Assembly (NCBI GenBank): GCA_001661515.1
Contig: LUVW01000039.1
Location: 148,478 to 212,477, forward strand
DNA from: Capniomyces stellatus
Lineage: Eukaryota; Kickxellomycota; Harpellomycetes; Harpellales; Legeriomycetaceae
Direction of reading: 5' to 3'
DNA: 64,000 nt
The position numbers were made by a program, and so were the translations under genes. Below are positions 22,439 through 34,642 of this stretch, piece after piece (the first letter of the stretch is position 1; each line of letters opens with the position of its first letter). The notes under the pieces were generated by a model. It had not been told where the DNA came from. It was given only the letters and a program-made list of their open reading frames with translations, and ran no database searches.

Positions 22439-25154
22439 ATGGACAGCTCAAGGGTTAGAAGCTGCGACAATTGCTACAGGAGCAAAAAAAAGTGCGACAA
22501 GCTTAAACCGGTGTGCACTAGATGTATGGAAAGAAATGTGAAATGCATAGAATTTGATGTTAATTCGTCAAAAAAACGGAAGAGAAATGAATCTATAGGC
22601 AATATCTTGGCGGCGATATCAAATATCGAGCAGCGATTTGAAAAGCTTGCTGAGATATACAAAAACGAATTTATGAAGAAATCCATAGAAATTAATCAAG
22701 CAAAGAGATGCAGAGGGAAATGTGGGCCAAGAGAGGTAGATAGAATGAATTATAAAGGAGATACTATGAGGGCGCAGACAGGAATTTTGAGTGCAATATC
22801 TAAAAGGCGCGTGAATGGGGAACGTAGTGATCTGATTAAAGCGTTTGGTATTGGCATTGAGCAAATAAAAGACATTGTAGCACGAATGACGTACGTCCAC
22901 TCAAATATAATGTCGGCTATCAGGCTGCCTTTGTTTTTAAAAATGATAGACGAGGGGAAAGTGCCTAAATATGTTCTTTACGCGCTTATTGCGGCAGGTT
23001 CGCGTATTTCGTCGAGTGAAGAATTTACAAAAATGATGACAAGCGAAAAGCTTAAAGCTTTAGCGGACGAGTCAATTGAATTGATGTCTAGGATGGCATT
23101 GAAGCCCAACCTTGACTACATTTGGGCAAGGTATATAATATCCGTTTATTATACAGTTGAAAGGGATGCAGATTTGTGCGTTCTACATGTGGGTAAGTTG
23201 ACCAATGTGCCTTTATATTTGTATTTATATATCAAGTAGAACAGGTTTTAGTCGGGCTATTCTAGGCTAATAAATGAATTATTGACTAATATAAATGTAT
23301 GTGGTTAATTTTGTGGTTTACTTCGGTAAAATAGGGGCGGGTGTAAGGTAAATAAATATTTGTTGTTACTTGTAGCTTAAATGTGTTTGGTAGCGGCTGT
23401 GGCATTGAAAAATAAAATAGGCATAGTAATAATGTTTACTTATACAGAACGTGTAAGATGAATGAAGTGCAGCTGAGGATATGTAGGTAGCAACACATTT
23501 TTATTTATATGTTGCTTTGGATGTAAACTATAGAGCGGCGATACAATTACGGTTGCACAAAGTAGACTCAAAGAAGGAGATGTTAAAGTCAAAGATAAAT
23601 GGCGAGACTTGGGATGAAATAGAGCACAAACGAAGAATATGGTGGCTGAGCTATATTGCAGATAGGCACACAGTCTCGGTATCGTCGGCATTTCCTTTGT
23701 TTTCGGATATTGATATGGAAGTCAACTACCCGATAAATGACGTGCAGTGGATATACGGGATAGACACGCAGGAAAAGCCATGGGGTGCTCAGGGAAACAC
23801 AGGCGCGCTGATAGGCTCCTCACAGCTGAGTAGGTCTGAGAGCGACGTGTTTTGGTTAATATGCAAAGCGTTTGTTATTTTTGGGAAGGTTTGTGTTTTT
23901 GTTAATAGGAGAAAGGAGAACTGCATGAAAAACCCAGAGCTGGACTACAAAAGATTTGCAAGGTTGTTGCAGGAGCTGGAAAAGCTGCATGCAGTGATTG
24001 TGGTGAGGTGCAACTTTACAGAGCTCAGTGCCCATGATTTCAAGGACATTAAGGGTGATCTTCTGCTGCTGCCATGGCATCATATTCTGCCCCTTCGTTT
24101 CTTTTTCCTACACTGTTTATACTACTCGATAAAAGTGCTGCTTTACCAATCTGAGATGTGCATCAATCCATCAGGTCTGGCTTACTATGAAAGAATCAAA
24201 GAGGCGAAAGCCGCGTGTATACAGAACTCTTTGTCAATAGCCGACACCGTGCAGTGGGCTATTGAGAACATTTCAAATTACCAATGGGAGTCTCAGATGC
24301 CTTCAATAGTGTTGGTTTCCGGAGGTGTGCTGCTAAATGTTGTTTTTCTAGTCGACCACCCGCAAATCGATAAAATCAACTCTTCTATTGAAGTGCTGAA
24401 AAAATCGTTTGAAATTTTAAACAAGAATTATTGCTACGCATCTCAGTTTTCCAACTTTTTTTCACAGGCACTAAAAGTAAAAACCTTTTATCATCTGAAA
24501 AACAGCAAATCTACCAAGGTTCCTGTCCACTTGGTTATGGCTGCAATAACAAATCTAGACCTAAACCCTTGGGTCCTGCCTGTTGGCACGTCATACGCCT
24601 CTCGGCTGTGCTGTCTGGGAAAGCCTGGCTGTACTATATTCTCTGCTTTGCTATATGAAAACATCTGTACATATTCACCTAATCTCAACGTATCTTTAAA
24701 GCCTCCGACAACTGCACTCTATGATGAACTCCATACCAACAACCAAGGCTTAGTTCATACCAGTTACACCTCAAATAGTATCAGTCACCAAAACGCCCAT
24801 TCCCATACCCACGTTCGTATCAATACCCCTACTCATACTCATACCCACTTTCCAAGCCAAACAGTCACTGCGAACTTGCCAATACCGTTACATAGTCAGT
24901 CCTTACCATTCAGTGTTCCTCTTGAACCAAGTATGCGCCATCAGATCCTAATAAACACGGGTCATGCCACTGGCTCCGCATATAGTCACATGAATATTGC
25001 CGACGATAGTATCTACAGACATCCACCAACAGTAATACATGGAGAAGGCGCCTGTTTTACCTCTTCGTGCACTAAAAATTTCGAAATTACTACAGATAGA
25101 ACCAACCAAGACTTTTTGAAACAACCCAGCTCGTTTAATACCACATTCTTGTAA
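22439..25154 (+). CDS. Zn2Cys6 fungal transcription factor with 13-nt micro-exon
   Basis: The start is the ATG at 22439; an upstream in-frame TTG is not credible. Residues 9-36 form a Zn2Cys6 binuclear cluster (C9, C12, C19, C26, C29, C36; spacing 2-6-6-2-6). A basic KKRKRN linker and a short coiled stretch follow. The middle-homology (Fungal_trans) region includes IEHKRRIWWLSYIADRHT. Proposed exons are 22439-23192, 23335-23347 and 23534-25154, giving 2,388 nt (795 residues). The 13-nt exon joins into VGAGVRAAIQLRLHKV, matching the usual pattern of this domain, and both acceptors are then TAG. Direct joining of the two large exons would need a GAG acceptor. The C-terminus is rich in His, Thr and Ser (HSHTH, THTHTH). 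The protein should bind DNA in the nucleus; target genes are unknown. It converges on the secreted orphan gene. Confidence 0.85.
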
Positions 25155-25483
25155 AATATCTTATCAAATACGTCTAATCAAGCCCTTTTTACATACTCAA
25201 CATGGCTATGTCTGTTTATTTAAATGTCTCTTGTTAGAAAGTTTGTTGAATGGAAAAAACAAAACCAAACACCATCAATTATTGGTGTTTTAATAGTTGT
25301 TTATGGTCGTTCTTGGCGCTGAAACAAGCAATTTTTATAGCAAAGTTTATTGATAGTAAATAATTTTAGTTTATTTCAATAAATAAAGTCGTTTAGGTTA
25401 AATGCTCTGTTGCAATAGTTGTAGTTTATATATACCCATGAAGGTTGTGCATTGATTTTTAATTATAGTGTGTTCAGCTCTAC
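25155..25483. other. Convergent 3' intergenic region
   Basis: About 330 AT-rich bases lie between the transcription factor and the secreted Ser/Thr-rich gene. No feature was seen beyond AT-rich presumed 3' UTR sequence. Confidence 0.35.
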
Positions 25484-26551
25484 TCAAAAGCTGTGTGCGT
25501 TATCGGTTCTTGTTGGTACAAGTATCTTTTCGCGACTGCCTGAATCGCTGGATGAACCGTTGGTAGCTTGTATCGCTAGTGATCTTGTTCTAGCGGACCC
25601 ACGATATATTCTTATTTTGGGTTTTTTTGTTTTTGTTACTTCATCCACTAGTTTTGATGCTACTTTCTCTTCAGAATCTGGAGGTGGTTTGTTTTGATTA
25701 AGAATGGAGCTAATGTTTTTTATTAATACGCCATTCCCGTAATCAATAAAAATTCTTGTGCTAGTTTCAGGAGATTTTGTTGTGGTTCTTTTGCCATTTG
25801 GTATATTTATATCTGTAGGCAACGCGCTCTCTGTAGATATGCTATTCGCATTTGCCTGCTGAGTTGTTGAAAAGGCCAGTGTTGAACCTGGTTGGGTCGA
25901 TGTTTGTCTTAGCATTGTTGTTGACATTAGCTTTGTTGTTGATGTTAGCTTTATTGTTGACTTTGTTGTCTGTGCGGGTGCGGGTGTTGGTGTTGGTGCG
26001 GGCACGGGTCCTAGGTCTACGGTTTTTGTTGGGAGTTTGATGGTTACAATGCTTGGTGCGTTTATTTGTGGTCTATTATTGTTGATAAATGAATTTAGCA
26101 GATCTTCCATTTTAGGTGCTTCAAAGTCAAAATCTACTCGGCCCAACCCAGCATCGCCAAGTTTGTATGAGACTGTGGTCGCTATTTGAAACCCAGCTGC
26201 TCTATTCTTGCCATTAACGTTGTTTTTTAAATTATCGCTGTCAACTTGTGGCACAATCGGTGTGTTTTCGTCGGGCTTTCTGGTTTTCGTACCGCTTTGT
26301 TCTATAACCGTGTTTTTGTTTATTTTCTTTTTCAGGGTCCTTGCTTCATAAACTGTTTTGCTACTCTTCAATTTGCTTTTGCTCTTAGCCTTACTTAAAG
26401 TGTAAATTGCATCGTTATCCGTTTCCAGCTTACTTTTCTTGGTGTATGGCTTTTGACTTAAGGCTAGCTTTGTGTTTTGTCTGTAGCTGCTAGTTATCAC
26501 GGCGCTTATAACAAGCGATAGTAATGCTATGATCTGAATTATATACTTCAT
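25484..26551 (-). CDS. Predicted secreted Ser/Thr-rich protein of unknown function
   Basis: This is an intronless 355-residue ORF with a true ATG. Residues 1-20 (MKYIIQIIALLSLVISAVIT) form a good signal peptide. A Lys/Ser-rich region follows, then a short ordered-looking block (YKLGDAGLGRVDFDFEAPKM). After that comes a Pro/Thr-rich spacer (PAPTPTPAPAQTT) with repeated KLTSTTKLMSTT-like peptides, and a basic C-terminus. There is no C-terminal hydrophobic segment for a GPI anchor. The Thr/Ser-rich segment is a likely O-mannosylation target, an inference consistent with the Pmt4 encoded in this window. I do not recognise a family. A cell-wall-associated or secreted role is possible. Confidence 0.65.
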   Translation of the reverse strand: MKYIIQIIALLSLVISAVITSSYRQNTKLALSQKPYTKKSKLETDNDAIYTLSKAKSKSKLKSSKTVYEARTLKKKINKNTVIEQSGTKTRKPDENTPIVPQVDSDNLKNNVNGKNRAAGFQIATTVSYKLGDAGLGRVDFDFEAPKMEDLLNSFINNNRPQINAPSIVTIKLPTKTVDLGPVPAPTPTPAPAQTTKSTIKLTSTTKLMSTTMLRQTSTQPGSTLAFSTTQQANANSISTESALPTDINIPNGKRTTTKSPETSTRIFIDYGNGVLIKNISSILNQNKPPPDSEEKVASKLVDEVTKTKKPKIRIYRGSARTRSLAIQATNGSSSDSGSREKILVPTRTDNAHSF

Positions 26552-29029
26552 TTGTGAGTCTAGTTGAATGTATGTGGCTATTGATGTTTATAACTATATA
26601 GATATTTGTATAATGGGTCAGTGTGTGTTGGAGAGGTAATTCTGTATAGCGAGCAGAGTAACAATAGTAGTAGTAGCAATATTAATATTATTATCAATAT
26701 CGCCAACTATTAATTAAAATGCTCTGAGTAAAAAATATAAAAAAAAGGGATAGAGCTTCAGCAAAAGTATAAATGTGTGTATAATACTTGATGGTAAAGT
26801 AAGTTTTTAAAAGTGTGGATTGGTTTTGTGAAGCTAAAGAACAAAAGTTTGCAATTTTTGCTACGACTGATTATCAAGTCTGGTTGAAGTTGAAGGTTTC
26901 AGATCTTTATAAATACATTGTTAAGCCGTTAAATTCGACAATAACAATATTACTGTATTAAAAATAAGTGCGACATTGCCTACTAATTAAGTTAATGCTC
27001 TTGCAACCATGCGTTCGGCTGAATATAATACACTTTTTTCGCTCTGAATGAAGTCTTTGTGTAGGTTTTGGCTTATCAGTCATCCCTGTTTGAGGGAAAA
27101 GAAAAGTGGAAAAAAAAAAGTCTTCTTAGTAAGATTTATAAGCCAACTTTATGACTTGGCCAATCCAGCACCGGTTCTTTAAACTGCCTTAGTTCTGCAA
27201 AAACTTCAATAACGTATTTAACTGATTTGACTTATCTAAAGGAATTATATAAAAATATCTAATTCTGTAATGTTATTAGATAATAATGAAATTTAATTGA
27301 AATACTCACGAATCATAGTTGCTTTTTCAACGTAAAGGAAATTTCTATTAATAACTTGTACAAAATTTGATGGAAATTATAAACTATTTATCTAAACTCA
27401 AGCACAATTCAATTTTTAAATCGTTAAGCTATATGCTAATTTGTCTTTTATTAACTAATTTGTTTTACAAACCCTAGTAGCATTTGGTGCTGTAAACGAG
27501 TTACATTCAAGAAAACCATACACACCAGTAACAACTTCTGGCTGTATTAAGTTTTTATTGAACTTTACAAAACGTACTTGCCGAATAAACGGATTTTGTA
27601 TTCATATCAACTAAGTCGGTGTTTTTCCTTAATCCTCCAGGGAATAACTTGATAGTTGAGTAAATAAATACCGATCCATATATAGAAAAGCGTGCATTTA
27701 ACCAGATAAGCCAAACACCCACAATGTATTTATTTATAGATTTCATTATCTAGCTTTATATTCCCGTAATTTTAAATTGATAAAGTACAAATCAAATGGA
27801 GTTGAATCAAATCCGAACTGCTAACTTTGTTAAGTCAAGGGTATTTTGCGACCATGTGTGTGGGTTTACTCCCTTTGAAGACGATTTTCAAACTTTACCG
27901 CGTAAACTCCTGGCGGCAGAGCTGGTCTGTCCAGGAAAGAGAAATCTGCGGTACCAGGGTACTCTTGCCGGATAAATACAAAGTAAATTACAAATCCAGA
28001 AAAATAGACTAAACATTTAGCTGCCAACTCCCAGTCTGTCAAAAAAAAACATTAGACTAGTTTCTCGCAAAGAAAAATAACCCAGTGCAGCGGAGATTTA
28101 GACTTTCAAATCAAAAGATGGCAGCACAATCTCCAGATACCAATTGCCCTTTAGTATCCAACCACAAGCTAGTGTTGGGAGTTTTAATATTAGAATATAC
28201 TAATTTGGTATTTGGCAAATTGTGGTTTGGTTTTAGCTTTGGTTGCTTTTTAAATTGAAACAACTATAATTCGGTGTATTTGTATAAATGAGGGCTGTCA
28301 ACTTGATGCTGATGAAATCAGAATGTTGGGGTTCAATGTCTGACAGTATAGTCGCATCGTTTCAAAGTAAATTTATGTGTATCAAACTTCTAAATTGCAG
28401 TGATCCAATAACACAGTCATGTATTTTGAAGGTGTAATACTTTTTGTTTTGCTTTTAGTTTTTAGTTTTTAGTTTCTTGTTCTACACACATCTACTTGTG
28501 TAAAGTGTATTTTGCTTTTATTGGTATCAGCCTACCTTTTTTTTCCAGTGAACCTGTTATTCCAATTTTTTGAATTAAGTTGGTTTAACTTGCGTCTTTG
28601 TTGTGTAGAATTGACTGACTATGGGCACACAATATATGTTTGTTTTATAAGCGTACAGCTATGCTATGCATATCTTAGCATCACTCGCCTTTCCGGCAAG
28701 CTAAAATAATACCATTTCTCAGCTGCTATATATGAATTTTACACATTATTAGCTTAGTATTTTTTTGCAAAGTATACTAAACACTTGAAATTCGCGGATA
28801 TATGTTAATTAATATATTTACGCTACCATTGTCCTTATAAAAAAATATATACTTTACATTATTGTTGGTTTTGACTAAATCCTATACTTTGGTTTCTATA
28901 AAAGGGCATACTCGTCTAACAAAACTGGAGCAATCGCTAAATAGTCTGACTTTGATTAGGCCTTTAAAGAGCAATAACTAACAGTCCAAAGCAAAACTGA
29001 ATATTTAGACATACAAATCGGCTGCTATA
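26552..29029. other. 2.5 kb gene-free intergenic region
   Basis: It separates the divergent secreted orphan and the ATP-grasp-like gene. Several 60-65 codon ORFs occur but show no motif and mostly lack ATG starts. A TTGGCAA copy lies near 28207. Nothing else can be supported. Confidence 0.4.
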
Positions 29030-30753
29030 ATGAATCAATACACTGGAGAACGATCTAAAAATGATTCGGTTTTACCACAGTCAAAGAAAAATGAGTATGA
29101 GGGTGTAAAGTTGGTTTTTCCAGGTGAGTTTTTGCAGGAAACACATTTCTACCCACGAGTTATAAACGCAACCATCCACCCGCTTGTGTCGTTTTTTCTA
29201 AGCTTGGATAACGAAAGAATACTTGCTAGATACGTTCATTTGAACCCGCAAGTTGACGCTCTCAAGTTGAAGGAAGCCTTGAACTATGTTCCAAAGTACT
29301 TTAAGTGGGCCGGTAAAAAAAAACAATAATTATATTTACAACAATAAATATGTTAAAAATAATATCTGTGGTGATGTTAATGCTAAAGTTGATTAAAATA
29401 GTGCTTCTGTTTCATTATTAAAGCTTATTTAAACCAAAGGAGTAAAGCTGGGTTATTTAATGAACAAAGATTTTAAATCGTACCCGTTGCTATTGCTATT
29501 GTCACTGGCTTGGCTTATTAGGATCTGATCTACTAAACGTAACGACGGGTTTGGGGGGAAAACAGATGATAGTGATTGAAACAAACTCGTGCCCCTCCGG
29601 CCAGAAATCTATGCCTTTGTTGCACGAAGGAGACGATTCTAGTGGGTACAAGTTGGTGTTAAGAACAGCATTCAGGGATATGTTGGACACTTGCAATGAT
29701 TTGGTTGAGAACGGCGAGCTCGCAGTGCTGTATGACAAAAACTTGATGGAGGCAAGTGGGTATGCATCAGCTATGGCAGATGTAACAAAAGAAAGCGTGT
29801 GGTTGGTTCCATTCCACAACGACTGTTTAGATCCGCCAGCAAGATTTGTAAACGGTGTTCTCCAAATTCGAGATGGCTCAAACAAATGGCGCAATATTCG
29901 TGCGTGTTTTAGATATGTCACCCAAAAACCATGGAACCGCATTCCAGTCAATTGCAAAACACGAATCCTGAACCCAGTCATAGCGTGTTTAGCTGGCGGG
30001 AGAAATAAAATAATGGCATATAAGGCATACGAGTTTTACAACACTCAGCTCCTAGGATCTGGACTATCCATAAGGGTGCCTGAAACAGTCAACAATATAT
30101 CAAAGAGCCAGATTCCTTTGTGGGTTCAGTCAATGAAAAACCATGCTGTTTTAAAAGTTCCTTATAGCAACGCTGGGCAAGGAGTTTACACTATAACTAA
30201 CGCCGATGAGCTTGGCAAGTTTATGAGTTTGGAACATCATTATGATAAGTTTATAGTCCAAAGTCTGGTTGGAAATGCTAGTTGGTCTAGCGCCACAAAA
30301 GCGGGCACTTACTACCATGTTGGCACTATTCCTAACAGCAAACACGAGATCTTTGTAAGCGATATCAGGTTAATGTTAACAGGCAATTCAAACGGATTCA
30401 GACCAATTTGTCTTTACGCGCGCAAGGCTAAAAACCCACTGGCCACACATCTTGACAAGAACTCGCCAACAGACTCTTGGGGTATGCTGGGGACAAACTT
30501 ATCATACAAACTCCCTGATGGCTCTTGGGGAGCTGATACTTCAAGACTGGCGCTAATGGATGGAAAAGATTTTAATCAATTGGGACTTGGCGTTGACGAT
30601 TTGATTGACTGCTATATCCAAACTGTCTTGTCAACAATAGCAATAGATTTGATGTGTATAAAGCTGATAGACAAGGTTGGAAACATTAACTTGGATCTTT
30701 TCAAAGTGCTTAACCCTGACGAGGTTCTTTTAAATGAAGTCAAAAAGTGCTAA
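29030..30753 (+). CDS. Conserved protein with ATP-grasp-like features, two exons
   Basis: Exons are 29030-29312 and 29522-30753, joining to 1,515 nt (504 residues). The junction gives KYFKWAGSDLLNVTTGLGG without loss of frame. The second exon has blocks reminiscent of ATP-grasp ligases: MIVIETNSCPSGQKSMP, HAVLKVPYSNAGQGVYTI (nucleotide-binding-strand-like), then VSDIRLMLTG followed by LYARKAKNPL. No signal peptide or membrane segment is evident. The fold assignment is my inference from these blocks, and I cannot name the family or substrate. The two-exon model and unbroken reading frame make a real gene very likely. Confidence 0.75.
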
Positions 30754-32965
30754 ACTCAACTCTAGCTTTATTCATGCTAAAAAAAATTTGCCATATTTTA
30801 AAATTTACTTTACCGCTTTTAAATCTTATTTTTTTTCCTTTTCTATGCTTTTGATTCAGCGGAAACGGTGCAAAAGAAAAATGCTTTCAACAACGCCAAG
30901 GGCCTCAGAGACTGATGTAAACACATTATGATGGTTGAGTAACAGAGCCCCCGTTTTGCCAATTCTTTAAATTGCACGTATACTTGGCATAAGTTGAATA
31001 CAAGTTGCAAATTCCTAACCATATGAGGTCTTTTTTTTTCACTAAAAAAATTCAAGTTAATATCCAGAGTCTTCAAAATTCGGCCTAAAGATTAGCTTGG
31101 TGTTTGGAAAATGTAATAAAGAATAAACAAACATAAAAAGTGTGCTATTTCTTGAGGCTACTAAAGAGCTTTTAGCAATGATGGATTGTTTGTAGATGCC
31201 AATGTTTCTTTAGAGAGTACGCTGTGTTTGATAATTTGCACAAACAGCACTTTGAGCAAATTTGAAATGTTTGTGAGACTTTACACCCATTATTGATTCC
31301 ACTCGATCACACCAAATCACATCTCAGAGCTGTTCAAGTATACGATGGAGTTACCAAAACAGATTAATTAATGAAAATCCATTTACGTTTTTATAATATA
31401 AATAAATAGAAGGATGTGCAAATGGCTGATTCTTTGTTTTCGATTTCTTGTTTTTCTTTCTCATTTTTTCTTCATAATGCCGCTGGTTTCCGGACAGTAT
31501 ACTGAAGAGGAATAGCAACACAGCATTAGTTACGTAGGTTTTGTATAAAAAAGTAAAAGTGCCCCCCGTTTATTTTATTCATTTTTTAAAAAATTAGGGA
31601 TCAAGTTATGCTGGCGAATTTGCAATTATAACCCTTAGTTATAGCTTTTGATTCAGAGTATAAAGCGATTTGAAGGTGTTGAAAGTAAAGAGATCATCCC
31701 GCTTGGGGTTGTGGAAATAAAATGTGTTGGTTTATGTAAACGAAGTGACAATTTGAATATCACATATTTGTAATACCGACACGACTATTGGCTAAAGAGA
31801 TTGTAAACAATAACAACTAATAAAAGTAGAAATAGGAAAAATAAAGATCATCTAACAAAGATGGATCAGTTTGGTGTTGCACAAGCTGTTTTCGCAGCAA
31901 TAATTCTAAATTCGGTTCTGGTCTTTCTATAATAAAGCGATATGTAAACTATGAACGCCAATAGAATTATATTAAAGTGCCGTTCATATCAATTCGAGCT
32001 ACCACCTTGTTACAAAAAAAAAGGAGTAAATGGCGTGTAATAATAAGTTCCTAAAGAGGGCCAAAGTCTTTATTGCAAATTTGCACACGCTGACACAAAT
32101 AGTTCAATTTATCTAAATTGCTCAGCTGATGTTCTATTTGGCCAAGAGCAATAGGAATTTCAAAATAGAGGAAATTGGCCATTTCTTTATTACAGCCTAC
32201 AGCAGACAAGCGACCGATTATAGAGGTTTACAAATGGCAGGAGCCATCAATACACATACCATACATTTATATTTTCTTTTAAGCAATTATAAACACTCTT
32301 GTTCAATCAAAATAAATGAAACAGAGTTAAAACGACAGCGAAATAAAATGAAAATGAAAATGAAAACTAAAAAAAGGAGTTCAGCCATCAACGCAACATA
32401 AAAAACAGAATACAACATAGTAGAGAGCAGCGTTGCAGAATGCAAAAAGTAGTGGGATTAAAGCGACTTAATCTACAAGTTGTGTTTCTGTAACTGAATA
32501 TTTACAAGTAAAAAATAAACCAAAAAATAAACTAAAATACTAATAAAAAAACTAAAAAAAAGTTGTGGGAGATTTTCTTGGCTGAACGATAAAAGCCGAA
32601 GGTTGGAACCTGGAACTATTATTTTTTTTTACTTGGTCGTGAATCTTACAAATTGGTTTATAACTGCTCCGGTATCAAAAGGTAATATACCAAATATACA
32701 CTAGAAAGTGAAGCTAATATTTAGAAGACGATATACAATCTGAGTTTCAATTCTAAAATTGGTTAATCGGCTAACAACACAGTTGATATCGGCCAATGAT
32801 TTTAGCGAGTTTCTGAAACAATAGTAAATCAGAGTACTAACACCGATAATTTATTTGCTTTATTAATCAGAATTCATTAGTAAATAGCCGCAAAAAGCAA
32901 GGCAAAGGCAAAAGTTGAAAATAAAATAAAATAAGAAAAGTAGCAACAGGTGAAAGAAAAAAAAA
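30754..32965. other. 2.2 kb gene-free intergenic region upstream of the M49-like peptidase
   Basis: No supported gene. It contains a TTGCCAA copy near 30956 and AAATGAAAATGAAAATG-like purine repeats near 32345. A 90-codon ORF at 32129-32401 has low-complexity Lys-rich sequence and no domain. Confidence 0.4.
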
Positions 32966-34642
32966 ATGATTTTTAATCCAAAGTCAATTGTTCAGTTTGC
33001 CCTACTAAGCTGTGCGGTTCAAAGTTTTTCAATTAAAAAACGTACAGACATGGAAGCTAAAAAAGCAGATATTGAGAAGCGAATGAAGCAGTACAAGCCA
33101 ACAAAACTAGAAGCCGATTTGAGTCATTTGTCTCACGGAGACCGTGAAGCACTTAAAAAACTGATTGAGGCCTCAAAAATAATTGACAATGTGTATTATA
33201 AGCAGCTGTGGAGCGGGTGTTTGGCTTTGAAAGACAAGCTGGAATTGGAAAAGGATAATGGAGAGGTGGAAGCCTTGACATACAAGTATTTCACAGTAGT
33301 TAAAGGACCTTGGGATGGAGATGAGGATGGCAAGAGTTTTATTGAAGGAGTTCCTGAAAAGCCACTCGGATCGAATGTTTACCCTGAAGACATGACAAAA
33401 GAGGAATTCACTGCCTGGGTTGCGACTTTGAGCGCAGAGAATAAGAAGAAGGCGGAAGGATTTTACCACGCCATTGCGCGAAATGAGAAGGGGGAGTTGC
33501 AAATTGTGCCATTTAGCGAGGCTTACAAAGAGTTCCTGGTTCCAGCAGCAAAGCTTTTGAAAGAGGCATCTGAGCTTGTGTGTGATTGCAGTCTTAAGAG
33601 ATTTTTGGCGTCCAGAAGCGCTAGCTTTTTGAACAATGACTACGTGACTAGCGAGTTGGACTGGCTTAAGATTGAGAAGAGCTCGGCGATTGATATTGCG
33701 ATTGGGCCATATGAGGTATACCAAGATAATCTGTTTGCAACAAAGTCGTTCTATGAGTCATTCATCCACGTCAGAGACTTTGAAGAGACCAAGCAGCTTG
33801 ACAAATTCACAAGCAGTCTGAAGGCAATTGAGGAAAAACTGCCAGTCCCTGAAGAGTACAAGAACACCGAGCTCAAAGCACCAACAATTGTGGTTGTGAA
33901 CGCGATTTTCAATGGCGGAGACACTGCGGTTCCTATGACTGCAGCGTACAATCTTCCAAACGACGAAGACGTAATTGAGGTTGGAGGGTCCAAGTTGACA
34001 CTGATCAAAAACGTCCAGCATGGCAAGTTTGAAAGTGTTTTGAAGCCCATCTCTTTGATTGTTTTGGAAGAGTCGCAGCAAAAGAATGTTAACTTTGAAG
34101 CTTTCTTTACCCATGTTCTTTTGCACGAAGTTGCACACTCCAACGGACCCCACCACATAGTCAACGATGGAAATGCAACTGTTAGAAGCCGTATGCAGGA
34201 GCTCCACTCCACGCTTGAGGAAGCCAAGGCCGACATCACGGGTCTTTTTGCCGCCAGTTTGCTTATTGAAAGCGGAGTGATTGTTGGCACCACAATTGAG
34301 CAATTCTACACAACATACTTGGCATCCGCATTCAGATCAATTAGATTTGGCCTCAACGAATCACACGGTCGAGGCCAGGCCATCCAGCTCAACTACTTGA
34401 TTGACGAAGGCGGCTTTAATTACAATGTCGAGACTGGCCTCTTTGGTGTCAACTTTGAGAAAATTGAACAGGCCATCTCCAACTTGACCCGTGATATTAT
34501 GATGATCCAAGGAAATGGCGACAAAGAAGCTGCGTTGTCGTTTGTTAACAAATACGCTGTCAACAGAGACTACACCAAAAAGGCACTCGAGTCCTTGTCT
34601 GTTGTTCCAATTGACATCCAACCAATATGGACTGAAATTTAG
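32966..34642 (+). CDS. M49-like zinc metallopeptidase (dipeptidyl-peptidase III-related) with signal peptide
   Basis: This is an intronless 558-residue protein. Residues 1-22 (MIFNPKSIVQFALLSCAVQS) look like a signal peptide and are followed by a dibasic IKKR, suggesting entry to the secretory pathway. The zinc site is LLHEVAHSNGPHH, with H387, E388 and H391, and the downstream LEEAKADITG provides E418 or E419 as third ligand. Canonical dipeptidyl peptidase III has HEXXGH, with two residues more between the histidines' neighbours. The HEXXH form with this EEAKAD block is found in the DPP III-like domain of plant NUDIX hydrolase 3 and related bacterial proteins. The length is shorter than DPP III (about 700). 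It probably cleaves peptides in an exocellular or vacuolar compartment, which is inference. It converges on PHO88. Confidence 0.85.
   Translation: MIFNPKSIVQFALLSCAVQSFSIKKRTDMEAKKADIEKRMKQYKPTKLEADLSHLSHGDREALKKLIEASKIIDNVYYKQLWSGCLALKDKLELEKDNGEVEALTYKYFTVVKGPWDGDEDGKSFIEGVPEKPLGSNVYPEDMTKEEFTAWVATLSAENKKKAEGFYHAIARNEKGELQIVPFSEAYKEFLVPAAKLLKEASELVCDCSLKRFLASRSASFLNNDYVTSELDWLKIEKSSAIDIAIGPYEVYQDNLFATKSFYESFIHVRDFEETKQLDKFTSSLKAIEEKLPVPEEYKNTELKAPTIVVVNAIFNGGDTAVPMTAAYNLPNDEDVIEVGGSKLTLIKNVQHGKFESVLKPISLIVLEESQQKNVNFEAFFTHVLLHEVAHSNGPHHIVNDGNATVRSRMQELHSTLEEAKADITGLFAASLLIESGVIVGTTIEQFYTTYLASAFRSIRFGLNESHGRGQAIQLNYLIDEGGFNYNVETGLFGVNFEKIEQAISNLTRDIMMIQGNGDKEAALSFVNKYAVNRDYTKKALESLSVVPIDIQPIWTEI

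Noticed and set aside
32129..32401. 90-codon plus-strand ORF
   Set aside because: Its end is a low-complexity Lys/Met run from AAATG repeats and no motif supports coding.
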